This document shows positions 57,085 to 64,000 of a stretch of 64,000 nucleotides of DNA, one piece after another. Both the position numbers and the translations under genes were made by a program. The notes beneath the pieces were generated by a model that made no database searches, was not told the origin of the DNA, and saw only the letters and a list, made by a program, of their open reading frames with translations. Origin of the DNA: JAEULH01 sp034382075 (GTDB taxonomy: Bacteria; Pseudomonadota; Alphaproteobacteria; Rhodospirillales; Defluviicoccaceae); assembly GCA_034382075.1 (NCBI GenBank), contig JAXMOZ010000004.1:25969-89968 (forward strand). Direction: 5' to 3'. Each line of letters starts with the position of its first letter. Positions within the stretch are counted from its first letter, which is position 1.

Positions 57085-58614
57085 ATGACCAACCCGCTCA
57101 CCGCCCCGCGGCCGGACGACCTCGACGCGTTCGCCGGCCTTCCCGCCTTTCGCCGGATCCCGCACAACATCGAGGCGGAGATGGCGCTGCTCGGCGCCAT
57201 CCTCGTCAACCCGCGCGCCTACGAGCGGGTCGCCGACTTCCTCAGGCCGGAGCACTTCGCGCTGGCCGAGCACCGGCGGATCTTCGAGAGCTGCGCGCGG
57301 CTGGTCGAACGCGGCCAGTTGGCCGACGCGGTGACGATGAAGAGCTACCTGGACCACGCCGGCGCGCTGGAGCAGGTGGGCGGCCCGGGCTACCTGAACC
57401 GGCTGGTCGATTGCGCCGTCACCGTGATCAACGCAGGCGAATACGGCCGGCTGATCTTCGATCTCCACCTTCGCCGCGAGCTGATCGCCATCGGCGAGGA
57501 CGTGGTCAACCGGGCCTACGGCGAGGAGGCGGCGCTCGAGGCCGAAGGCCAGATCGAGGTGGCCGAACAGAGCCTCTACGACCTCGCCACCCGCGGCAAC
57601 CACGACGGCGGCTTCGAGGGCTTTACCGCGTCCCTGACCAAGGCGCTGAAGCTTGCGGAAGCGGCGCACAAGCGCCAGGGGCAGGTGAGCGGCGTCGCCA
57701 CCGGATTTCGCGACCTGGACGGCAAGCTGGGCGGGCTCCACCCGTCCGACCTCGTCATCCTCGCCGGCCGCCCGTCCATGGGCAAGACGGCGCTTGCCAC
57801 CAACATCGCCTTCAACGCCGCCCGCCGGCATCTGGTCGGCCGCGGCGAGGACGGCCAGGAGAAGTCGGTGGACGGGGCGGTGGTCGGCTTCTTCTCCCTG
57901 GAGATGTCGTCGGAGCAGCTCGCCACCCGGGTGCTGGCCGAGCACACCAAGATCCCGTCGGACAAGATCCGCCGCGGCATGGTGCCCAACGACAAGTTCA
58001 CCGACCTCGTCGTCGCCAGCCGCGAACTGCAGCGGCTGCCCATCTTCATCGACGACACTCCGGCGCTGTCGATCAGCGCCATGCGCACCCGGGCGCGGCG
58101 GATGCAACGCCAGCACGGCCTCGGCCTGATCGTGATCGACTACCTGCAGCTCATCGCGCCGAGCCACGGCTCGCGTAACGAGAACCGGGTCCAGGAGCTC
58201 TCCGAGATCACCCGCGGGCTCAAGGCCATGGCCAAGGACCTCAACGTTCCGGTCCTCGCCCTGTCGCAGCTGTCACGGGCGGTGGAACAACGCGAGGACA
58301 AGCGGCCGCAGCTCTCCGACCTGCGCGAGTCGGGCACGATCGAGCAGGACTCCGACGTGGTCATGTTCATTTTCCGCGAACAGTATTATCTTGAGCGCGC
58401 CGAACCGGTTCAGAAGGCCGACGAATCCCAGCAGAAGTTCAACGAGCGCTATGCCGGCTGGACCGAACGCTGTCATGATGCGGCGAACAAGGCCGAGGTG
58501 ATGATCGCCAAGCAGCGCCACGGCCCCATCGGCAACGTCAAGCTGTTCTTCGAGGGCGAGTTCACCCGCTTCGGCGACCTGGAGACGCGTACCCTCGCCG
58601 TGCCGGAAGGCTAA
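57085..58614 (+). CDS. dnaB: Replicative DNA helicase DnaB
   Basis: Hexameric 5'-3' helicase at the replication fork. The 509 aa product has the N-terminal DnaB domain (PHNIEAEMALLGAILVNPRA) and a RecA-like C-terminal domain. Walker A is AGRPSMGKTAL (about residue 230), and FFSLEMSSEQLATR and Walker B LIVIDYLQLIAP are present, with NVPVLALSQLSRAVEQREDK and a final DSDVVMFIFREQYY. No intein. It is followed by alr with a three-base gap. A DciA-like loader gene lies at 5706. Confidence 0.97.
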   Translation: MTNPLTAPRPDDLDAFAGLPAFRRIPHNIEAEMALLGAILVNPRAYERVADFLRPEHFALAEHRRIFESCARLVERGQLADAVTMKSYLDHAGALEQVGGPGYLNRLVDCAVTVINAGEYGRLIFDLHLRRELIAIGEDVVNRAYGEEAALEAEGQIEVAEQSLYDLATRGNHDGGFEGFTASLTKALKLAEAAHKRQGQVSGVATGFRDLDGKLGGLHPSDLVILAGRPSMGKTALATNIAFNAARRHLVGRGEDGQEKSVDGAVVGFFSLEMSSEQLATRVLAEHTKIPSDKIRRGMVPNDKFTDLVVASRELQRLPIFIDDTPALSISAMRTRARRMQRQHGLGLIVIDYLQLIAPSHGSRNENRVQELSEITRGLKAMAKDLNVPVLALSQLSRAVEQREDKRPQLSDLRESGTIEQDSDVVMFIFREQYYLERAEPVQKADESQQKFNERYAGWTERCHDAANKAEVMIAKQRHGPIGNVKLFFEGEFTRFGDLETRTLAVPEG

Positions 58615-58616
58615 GC

Positions 58617-59744
58617 ATCACGATCATCGAGCCGACGCGAACCGGCGCCGTCCTGACCATCGACCTCGACGCCATCGTCGCCAACTGGCGGCAGCTTGCG
58701 CGCCAGGTCGCGCCCGCCGCCTGCGCGGCGGTGGTCAAGGCCGATGCCTACGGGCTGGGCGCCGAGCGGGTGGCCCCCGCTTTGGCGGCCGCCGGCTGCC
58801 GGACCTTCTTCGTCGCCTGCATCGACGAGGGCCTTGCCCTTCGCGCCGTCCTCGACGAAGGCGCGATCTACGTGCTGGCCGGGGCGCCGCGTGGCGCCGA
58901 AAGCGAATTCGCCCGGCACCGGTTGCGGCCGGTGCTGAACAGCCTCGCCGATGTCGACGCCTGGGCCGCCTTCGCCCGCAGCCGGCCGCAGGCGCCGTCC
59001 GCCGCCCTGCACGCCGACACCGGCATGCGCCGTCTCGGGTTGGCTCCGGACGAGGTGGCGCTGCTTGCGGCGGCCCCGGAGCGGCTTGCCGGCGTGACGG
59101 TCGCCTGCGTGATGAGCCATCTCGCCTGTGCAGACCTGCCCGGCGACCCGCTCAACGAGGCGCAGTGCGGGGCGTTCGAAGCCATCCGGCGGACCTTTCC
59201 CGAGGCCCAAGCGTCGCTTGCCGCCTCCTTCGGGATCTTCCTCGGCCCTGCCTACCACGGCACTCTGTGCCGGCCGGGGGCCGCCCTCTACGGCCTCTCG
59301 CCGGTTCCCGAAGAGCTCAATCCGATGCATCAAGTTCTTGAGCTGAAAGCAAGAATCCTGCAGGTGCGGGCGATTGACGAGGGGGAGAGCGTTGGCTATG
59401 GTGCGACCTACCGCGCCGACCGGCGCGAGCGGCTGGTGACCGTTGGCGTGGGCTACGCCGACGGCTATCCCCGCTCCTTGAGCAACCGGGGTCATGGCTA
59501 TATTGGCGATATCCGCATGCCGCTGGTCGGGCGGGTATCCATGGACCTGACCATCTTCGACGCCACCGCCGTGCCGGAGGAGCAGGCCCGCATAGGCGGG
59601 ATCGTCGAGCTCATCGGCCCGCACCTCTCGGTCGACGCCGTTGCCGCCGATGCCGGCACCATCGGCTACGAGATCCTCACCAACCTCGGCCGCCGCTACC
59701 GCCGCGTCTACCGCGGCGGCGCGCCAGGCGCAGCGGAAGCCTAA
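58617..59744 (+). CDS. alr: Alanine racemase with apparent ATC start
   Basis: PLP enzyme that makes D-alanine for peptidoglycan. The product is 375 aa from the ATC at 58617. The PLP Lys is in AAVVKADAYGLGAERVAPAL (Lys41), and the catalytic Tyr region reads VGYGATYRADRRERLVTVGV with GYADGYPRSLS. GRVSMDLTIFD is near the end. No ATG, GTG or TTG exists in frame between the dnaB stop and the conserved start region (VLTIDLDAIVANWR). GGAAGG at 58605-58610 sits at the proper distance from ATC 58617. Annotating from the ATG-like start at 58731 would delete the PLP Lys, so it cannot be right. Confidence 0.85.
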   Translation: MTIIEPTRTGAVLTIDLDAIVANWRQLARQVAPAACAAVVKADAYGLGAERVAPALAAAGCRTFFVACIDEGLALRAVLDEGAIYVLAGAPRGAESEFARHRLRPVLNSLADVDAWAAFARSRPQAPSAALHADTGMRRLGLAPDEVALLAAAPERLAGVTVACVMSHLACADLPGDPLNEAQCGAFEAIRRTFPEAQASLAASFGIFLGPAYHGTLCRPGAALYGLSPVPEELNPMHQVLELKARILQVRAIDEGESVGYGATYRADRRERLVTVGVGYADGYPRSLSNRGHGYIGDIRMPLVGRVSMDLTIFDATAVPEEQARIGGIVELIGPHLSVDAVAADAGTIGYEILTNLGRRYRRVYRGGAPGAAEA

Positions 59745-59844
59745 GGCCGATGCACGCGCCGGCTTGCCAGATCACGAGCGCCGTCGCGCGACAGGCCAGG
59801 CAGCCAGGGCTCGGCGCCCTCACCCTCCCGCTGCGCGGGCCCCT

Positions 59845-59928
59845 CCCTCTCCCGCAAGCGGGAGAGGGTCTGCCGTCCGCCGATGAGGGCGCCGGCAGCT
59901 GTCTCCCTCTCCCGCGAGCGGGAGAGGG
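59845..59928. repeat. Two identical-type hairpin repeats, 60 bp apart
   Basis: CCCTCTCCCGCAAGCGGGAG with AGGG (59845-59868) and CCCTCTCCCGCGAGCGGGAG with AGGG (59905-59928). Each is an 11-bp perfect stem with a 2-base loop. The common proteobacterial CTCTCCCGC-N-GCGGGAGAG element. Confidence 0.8.
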
Positions 59929-59997
59929 TTGGGGTGAGGGTGCCTGTCTCACCGGTGTTCCAGCATGTCGTTGGGCGAAGCTCGCCCCAGAGCCATC

Positions 59998-60102
59998 GTC
60001 ATGGCCGCGCTCGTTGCGGCAATCCACGGCCGGCCAGCCGGGATCATGCGGAACCCGGTCCGGCTTCGTGGACGGCCGGAACAAGTCCGGCCGTGACGGA
60101 CG
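59998..60102. repeat. Extragenic palindrome of the GTCATGGCCG family
   Basis: CGTCATGGCCGCGCTCGTTG, CGGCAATCCACGG, then the hairpin GGACGGCCGGAACAAGTCCG-GCCGTGACGG. Same family as those near 30261, 32826 and 32949. It completes the gene-free interval 59745-60183. Confidence 0.75.
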
Positions 60103-60183
60103 GGGAAACGAAGGGCGATGCGGCCCGCCGCTTCGGGAACGCGGCTCCGCTTCCGATTTGACTCCGAACGGCGTGTCCCCGCG

Positions 60184-60957
60184 ATGAGGGCGCTGCAGCT
60201 CACCGGCCACGTGGTGCTCGAGTTCCTGGCGACGGTGGGCCGGGTGGTGCTGTTCGCAGGCTCGGGCCTCAGCCACTGCGTCCGCCCGCCCTTCTACTTT
60301 CGCAACCTCGGCCGCCAGCTCATCGAGATCGGCTACTACTCGCTGCCGGTCGTGGGGTTGACCGCGATCTTCACCGGCATGGTGCTGGCGCTGCAGAGCT
60401 ACACCGGCTTCTCCCGCTTCTCCGCCGAGGGTGCGGTGGCCAATGTCGTCGTCGTCTCCATCACCCGCGAACTCGGTCCCGTCCTCGCCGGGTTGATGGT
60501 CGCGGGGCGGATTGGCGCGGCCATGGCCGCCGAGATCGGCACCATGCGGGTGACCGAGCAGATCGACGCGCTCTCGACGCTGTCCACCAACCCGATGAAG
60601 TTCATGGTCGCGCCCCGGCTGATCGCCGGCGTCACCATGCTGCCCCTGCTCGTCGTCATCGCCGACATCATCGGCGTCTTCGGCGGCTACCTCGTCGCCG
60701 TCTACAAGCTCGGCTTCAACCCGGCCAACTACCTGCAGAACACCTTCGACGCGCTGCAGACCGAGGACGTGGTCTCCGGCCTGGTCAAGGCGGCGGTGTT
60801 CGGCCTGATCGTCACCCTGATGGGCTGCTACCACGGCTACACCTCCCGCGGCGGCGCCCAGGGCGTGGGCGCCGCCACCACCAACGCGGTGGTCTCGTCG
60901 GCGATCCTCATTCTCTGCTTCGACTACATCCTGACCGAGCTGTTCTTCTCCAGATGA
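60184..60957 (+). CDS. mlaE: ABC transporter permease, MlaE family
   Basis: Inner-membrane permease of the Mla phospholipid/intermembrane lipid transport system. The 257 aa product has five or so helices, including LPVVGLTAIFTGMVLALQSY, VSITRELGPVLAGLMVAGRI, GAAMAAEIGTMRVTEQIDAL and TTNAVVSSAILILCFDYIL. The conserved EIGTMRVTEQIDALSTLSTN matches MlaE. Start ATG 60184 is preferred; longer frame from 60118 looks non-coding. ATGA overlap with mlaF. The MlaD lipid-binding partner is not adjacent. Confidence 0.93.
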   Translation: MRALQLTGHVVLEFLATVGRVVLFAGSGLSHCVRPPFYFRNLGRQLIEIGYYSLPVVGLTAIFTGMVLALQSYTGFSRFSAEGAVANVVVVSITRELGPVLAGLMVAGRIGAAMAAEIGTMRVTEQIDALSTLSTNPMKFMVAPRLIAGVTMLPLLVVIADIIGVFGGYLVAVYKLGFNPANYLQNTFDALQTEDVVSGLVKAAVFGLIVTLMGCYHGYTSRGGAQGVGAATTNAVVSSAILILCFDYILTELFFSR

Positions 60958-61730
60958 GCGAGCCCGCGCCCAAGATCCGCATCCGCGGCTTGCGGAAGGC
61001 CTTCGGCGGCAAGCTCGTCCTCGACGGCCTCGACCTCGACGTCGGCGCGGGCGAGTCGGTCGTGGTCATCGGCGGCTCGGGCAGCGGCAAGTCGGTGCTG
61101 CTCAAGTGCATCCTCGGCCTGCTTCGCGCCGATGCCGGCGTCGTCGAGATCGACGGCGTCGACGTGCTCAAGGTCGCGTCGGCGGAGCGCGAGGCGATCA
61201 ACCGCAAGTTCGGCATGCTGTTCCAGGGCGGGGCGCTGTTCGACAGCCTGCCGGTGTGGGAGAACGTCGCCTTCGGCCTGCTCGCGACCAAGAGGATGGA
61301 CCGGGCGAGGGCCAAGGAGACGGCGTTGGCCAAGCTGGCGCAGGTGGGGCTTGGCGCCGACGTTGGCGGGCTGCATCCGGCCGAGCTCTCCGGCGGGATG
61401 CAAAAGCGCGTGGCCCTGGCCCGCGCCATCGCCGCCGACCCCGAGATCATCTTCTTCGACGAGCCCACCACCGGGCTCGATCCGATCATGGCCGACGTCA
61501 TCAACGACCTGATCGTCAAGATCACCCGCGAGGCCGGGGTGAGCGCACTCTCGATCACCCACGACATGGCCAGCGCCCGCAAGATCGCCAACCGGATCGC
61601 CATGCTGTATCAAGGCAGGATCATCTGGGCGGGACCGGTCGCGGACATCGACAGCTCGGGCGACGAGCGGGTCGATCAGTTCATCAACGGTCGCGCCGAG
61701 GGACCGATCCGGATGGCCGTGCGCGCTTAG
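60954..61730 (+). CDS. mlaF: ABC transporter ATPase, MlaF family
   Basis: ATPase of the same lipid transporter. The 258 aa product has Walker A GGSGSGKSVLL, Q-loop GMLFQGGALFDSL, signature LSGGMQKRVALARA, Walker B IIFFDEPTTGLDPI and H-loop SITHDMASA. The MlaF-type GGMQKRVALARAIAADPEI is characteristic. It directly follows mlaE. Spacing to radA is 216 bases and includes a type 1 palindrome. Confidence 0.95.
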   Translation: MSEPAPKIRIRGLRKAFGGKLVLDGLDLDVGAGESVVVIGGSGSGKSVLLKCILGLLRADAGVVEIDGVDVLKVASAEREAINRKFGMLFQGGALFDSLPVWENVAFGLLATKRMDRARAKETALAKLAQVGLGADVGGLHPAELSGGMQKRVALARAIAADPEIIFFDEPTTGLDPIMADVINDLIVKITREAGVSALSITHDMASARKIANRIAMLYQGRIIWAGPVADIDSSGDERVDQFINGRAEGPIRMAVRA

Positions 61731-61766
61731 TCGCGCCGCGGGCGCTAAGGTTGAACCAGCAAATGG

Positions 61767-61853
61767 ATCGTCCTTGCGAGGAGGCGAAGCCGACGCGGCA
61801 ATCCAGTGCCTTCATGACTGGATCGTCACGCCGCTGCGCGGCTCGCGATGACG
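61767..61853. repeat. Dispersed extragenic palindrome, type 1 (second full copy)
   Basis: TGGATCGTCCTTGCGAGG, GAGGCGAAGCCGACGCGGC, then CTGGATCGTCACGCCGCTGC and GGCTCGCGATGACGG. Matches 13120-13206 apart from several substitutions. Between mlaF and radA. Confidence 0.85.
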
Positions 61854-61946
61854 GTCTTGTGTTTCCACTGCGTTAGGCCAATTGCAGACCGCTCCCGTCG
61901 CGCGGCGTGCGGCCGCCGGGCGAGGACTGAAGGCGAGGGCGAGGGC

Positions 61947-63347
61947 GTGGCGCGCACGGCAACGAGCTATGTCTGCCAGGAGTGCGGCGCCTCGCAGCCG
62001 AAGTGGAGCGGCCGTTGCGACGCCTGCGGCGGCTGGAACACCCTGGTCGAGGAGATGGCCGCGGGCGGCCCGCCCAAGGGCCTCGGCGGCAAGCGCGGAC
62101 GCAAGATCGCCTTCTCCCCCCTCGACGGCGAGATCGTGCCGGTGGTGCGGCGCACGACCGGCATCGGCGAGTTCGACCGGGTCACCGGCGGCGGCCTGGT
62201 TCCCGGCTCGGCGCTGCTGATCGGCGGCGACCCCGGCATCGGCAAGTCGACGCTGCTGCTGCAGGTGGTGGCCGCCTTGGCCGGCGACGCCCGGACCACC
62301 TACATCTCCGGCGAGGAGGCGATCGACCAGCTCAAGCTCCGCGCCGACCGGCTGGGGCTGCGCGGGGCGCCGGTGGCGCTCGCCACCGCCACCTCGGTTC
62401 GCGACATCGCTTCCAGCCTGGACGCGGCCGGGGCGGCGGACGTCGTCGTCGTCGACTCCGTGCAGACGCTCTACCTCGACAGCCTCGAGTCCGCTCCGGG
62501 TACGGTTGCGCAGGTGCGGGCGTCCGCCCAGGAGCTGATCCGCCTCGCCAAGCAGCGCGGCTTCGTCCTGTTTCTGGTCGGCCACGTGACCAAGGAAGGG
62601 ATGATCGCCGGCCCCCGGGTGCTCGAACACATGGTCGACACCGTCCTTTACTTCGAGGGCGAGCGCGGCCACCAGTTCCGCATCCTCCGCGCGGTCAAGA
62701 ACCGCTTCGGCGCCACCGACGAGATCGGCGTCTTCGAGATGACCGACGGCGGGCTGAAGGAGGTGGTCAACCCGTCGGCGCTGTTTTTGGCCGAGCGCGA
62801 GCGCGACGTTCCGGGCAGCGCCGTCTTCGCCGGCATGGAGGGCACCCGGCCGGTGCTGCTCGAGATCCAGGCGCTCACCGCGCCCACCTCGCTCGGAACC
62901 CCGCGCCGGGCGGTGGTCGGCTGGGACACCGGCCGGCTGGCGATGATCATCGCCGTGCTCGAGGCCCGTTGCGGGCTGGCGTTCGGCGCGGCGGACGTAT
63001 ATCTGAACGTCGCCGGCGGGCTGCGGGTCAGCGAGCCGGCGGCGGACTTGGCCGTCGCCGCGGCCCTGGCTTCGGCTCACCTCGGGCGGGCGTTGCCCGC
63101 CGACACGGTCGTCTTCGGCGAGATCGGCCTGGCCGGCGAGGTGCGCGCGGTCGCTCGCGCCGACGCCAGGCTGAAGGAGGCGGCCAAGCTGGGCTTCGTC
63201 AGGGCGCTGGTGCCGGAGCGGCGGGGACGTGGCGGCAATGTTGCAGGCATCGCCGCCGAGGAGCTGCGCCACGTCGCGGAGCTGTTGGAGCGAGTGCGCC
63301 GAAGCCGGCAAACGGCGGCGCGGCGGGAGACGATCAGCGATGGGTGA
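61947..63347 (+). CDS. radA: DNA repair protein RadA
   Basis: RadA (Sms) helps RecA in recombination branch migration. The 466 aa product starts at GTG 61947. A four-Cys zinc finger (YVCQECGASQPKWSGRCDAC) is followed by the RecA-like domain with Walker A IGGDPGIGKSTLLLQVVAAL, the RadA-specific VKNRFGATDEIGVF (KNRFG) and a Lon-like C-terminal domain (VYLNVAGGLRVSEPAADLAV, VVFGEIGLAGEVRAVARADA). Standard length. Its stop overlaps cvpA by 8 bases. Confidence 0.96.
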   Translation: MARTATSYVCQECGASQPKWSGRCDACGGWNTLVEEMAAGGPPKGLGGKRGRKIAFSPLDGEIVPVVRRTTGIGEFDRVTGGGLVPGSALLIGGDPGIGKSTLLLQVVAALAGDARTTYISGEEAIDQLKLRADRLGLRGAPVALATATSVRDIASSLDAAGAADVVVVDSVQTLYLDSLESAPGTVAQVRASAQELIRLAKQRGFVLFLVGHVTKEGMIAGPRVLEHMVDTVLYFEGERGHQFRILRAVKNRFGATDEIGVFEMTDGGLKEVVNPSALFLAERERDVPGSAVFAGMEGTRPVLLEIQALTAPTSLGTPRRAVVGWDTGRLAMIIAVLEARCGLAFGAADVYLNVAGGLRVSEPAADLAVAAALASAHLGRALPADTVVFGEIGLAGEVRAVARADARLKEAAKLGFVRALVPERRGRGGNVAGIAAEELRHVAELLERVRRSRQTAARRETISDG

Positions 63348-64000
63348 GTTTCCGTTCACGGTCTTCGATCTCGTCGTCCTCGGCGTGCTGGCGATCTCGG
63401 CCCTGCTGGCGTTCCTCCGCGGCTTCGTCCACGAGGTCCTCGCCGTCATCGCCTGGGTCGGAGCGATCTTTGCCGTCTTCTACGGCCTGCCCTACGTCCG
63501 CCCGTACGCCCAGGACCTGATCGCGACCCCGCTGATCGCCGACATCGCCGCCGGGGCCTTCATCTTCGTCGTCGCCCTGGTCGTCCTGTCGCTGCTGACC
63601 CGGCTGCTCACCGACCGGGTCAAGGGCAGCGGGCTGAACGCCCTGGACCGCTCGCTCGGCTTCGTTTTCGGGCTGTTGCGCGGCGCGGTGCTGGTATGCT
63701 TGGCCTACATCGCGCTGCAATGGATCATGCCGGCCGGCCGCGAGCCTGGCTGGTTGGCCCACGCCCGGACGCTGCCGCTGGTGGCCAGCGGCGCGGACGC
63801 GTTGCGCAGCCTGGTTCCCGGCGAGACCCGCGAGCAGACCAGCCAAAGCGCCGATGCCGCGCGCGATCGCGCCCGCGAAGCGCTTGAAACCCACCAGATG
63901 ATGCGCGACATCTTGAATCCGCAGCCGAAGGGCCCGCCGGTCGGGTCCGAGCCTCCCGCCGAGGGCTACGGCGATCGGGAGCGAAAAGACCTGGAACGCC
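63340..64000 (+). CDS. cvpA: CvpA family protein (cut by window end)
   Basis: Membrane protein of the colicin V production family. The first 220 residues are present; the 3' end lies beyond the window. About four membrane helices are visible: FDLVVLGVLAISALLAFLRG, FVHEVLAVIAWVGAIFAVFY, IAAGAFIFVVALVVLSLLTR and FVFGLLRGAVLVCLAYIAL. A polar C-terminal tail follows (EQTSQSADAARDRAREAL). The GSGLNALDRSLGFVFG segment is family-typical. In this class purF usually follows cvpA. The start ATG 63340 overlaps radA. Confidence 0.9.
   Translation, partial: MGEFPFTVFDLVVLGVLAISALLAFLRGFVHEVLAVIAWVGAIFAVFYGLPYVRPYAQDLIATPLIADIAAGAFIFVVALVVLSLLTRLLTDRVKGSGLNALDRSLGFVFGLLRGAVLVCLAYIALQWIMPAGREPGWLAHARTLPLVASGADALRSLVPGETREQTSQSADAARDRAREALETHQMMRDILNPQPKGPPVGSEPPAEGYGDRERKDLER

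Noticed and set aside
59845..59928. CRISPR-like pair of repeats
   Set aside because: Only two copies, each a self-complementary hairpin, 36-bp spacer, no cas genes; it is an extragenic palindrome.

Overview
GC-rich chromosomal DNA of an alphaproteobacterium, most likely of the Rhodospirillales or a neighbouring order. The evidence is the F0 ATP synthase operon with separate b and b' subunits, a DksA with a one-cysteine zinc-finger region, FliX next to flgE with a sigma-54 promoter, the DciA(DUF721)-DsbA-smc order, the dnaB-alr-mlaEF-radA-cvpA order, and many dispersed extragenic palindromes of the type common in this class. There is no phage, no intact insertion sequence and no CRISPR array. 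The species cannot be named from the sequence alone.

Layout. 0-5.6 kb: start of the division cluster (mraZ, leftward) with a ladder of MraZ boxes, RNase P RNA, ampD, an EamA exporter, a DjlA-like co-chaperone, an SDR and an EF-hand protein. 5.7-13.1 kb: dciA-like gene, dsbA-like gene, smc, then atpI-B-E-b'-b. 13.1-17.8 kb: queC, dksA, fliX and flgE, with two inverted-repeat operators and a sigma-54 promoter between fliX and flgE. 17.7-24.2 kb: a GH17 membrane protein, then a quorum-sensing region with luxR, a FadL-type channel, an unknown gene behind a lux-box-like dyad, and luxI. 24.2-33 kb: fba, tRNA-Leu(UAA), phosphatase, a parD/parE remnant, bluB, a flavoprotein disulfide reductase, a GST, a CinA-like gene and a GT4 glycosyltransferase, with several extragenic repeats. 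33-44 kb: a His-rich protein, tldD, metZ, alkB, hicB-like and vapB/vapC remnants, rhodanese, FprA-like ferredoxin reductase, 2-oxoacid:ferredoxin oxidoreductase (korAB) and tldE. 44-48.5 kb: PIG-L deacetylase, GT2, an AT-rich/GC-rich chimeric Sel1 gene and a lipoprotein gene with an in-frame stop.

48.5-52.8 kb is the most unusual part. It is a Fap-like (functional amyloid) locus: a repeat-rich Asn/Ser/Thr secreted protein, two secreted proteins that each carry a bacteriocin-style double-glycine leader motif, a periplasmic stand-alone C39 cysteine peptidase, and a convergent outer-membrane beta-barrel. 53.3-64 kb returns to housekeeping genes: SDR, SirB1, cfa, dnaB, alr (apparently with an ATC start), mlaEF, radA and cvpA.

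Genes that appear to work together: KorAB reduces ferredoxin and FprA could pass the electrons to NADP; TldD and TldE are the two halves of one protease and both lie here; LuxI and LuxR make and sense a signal that the adjacent FadL-type channel may carry; C39 peptidase, GG-leader proteins, amyloid-like protein and beta-barrel look like one export and assembly pathway. Three toxin-antitoxin remnants point to repeated decay of such modules.
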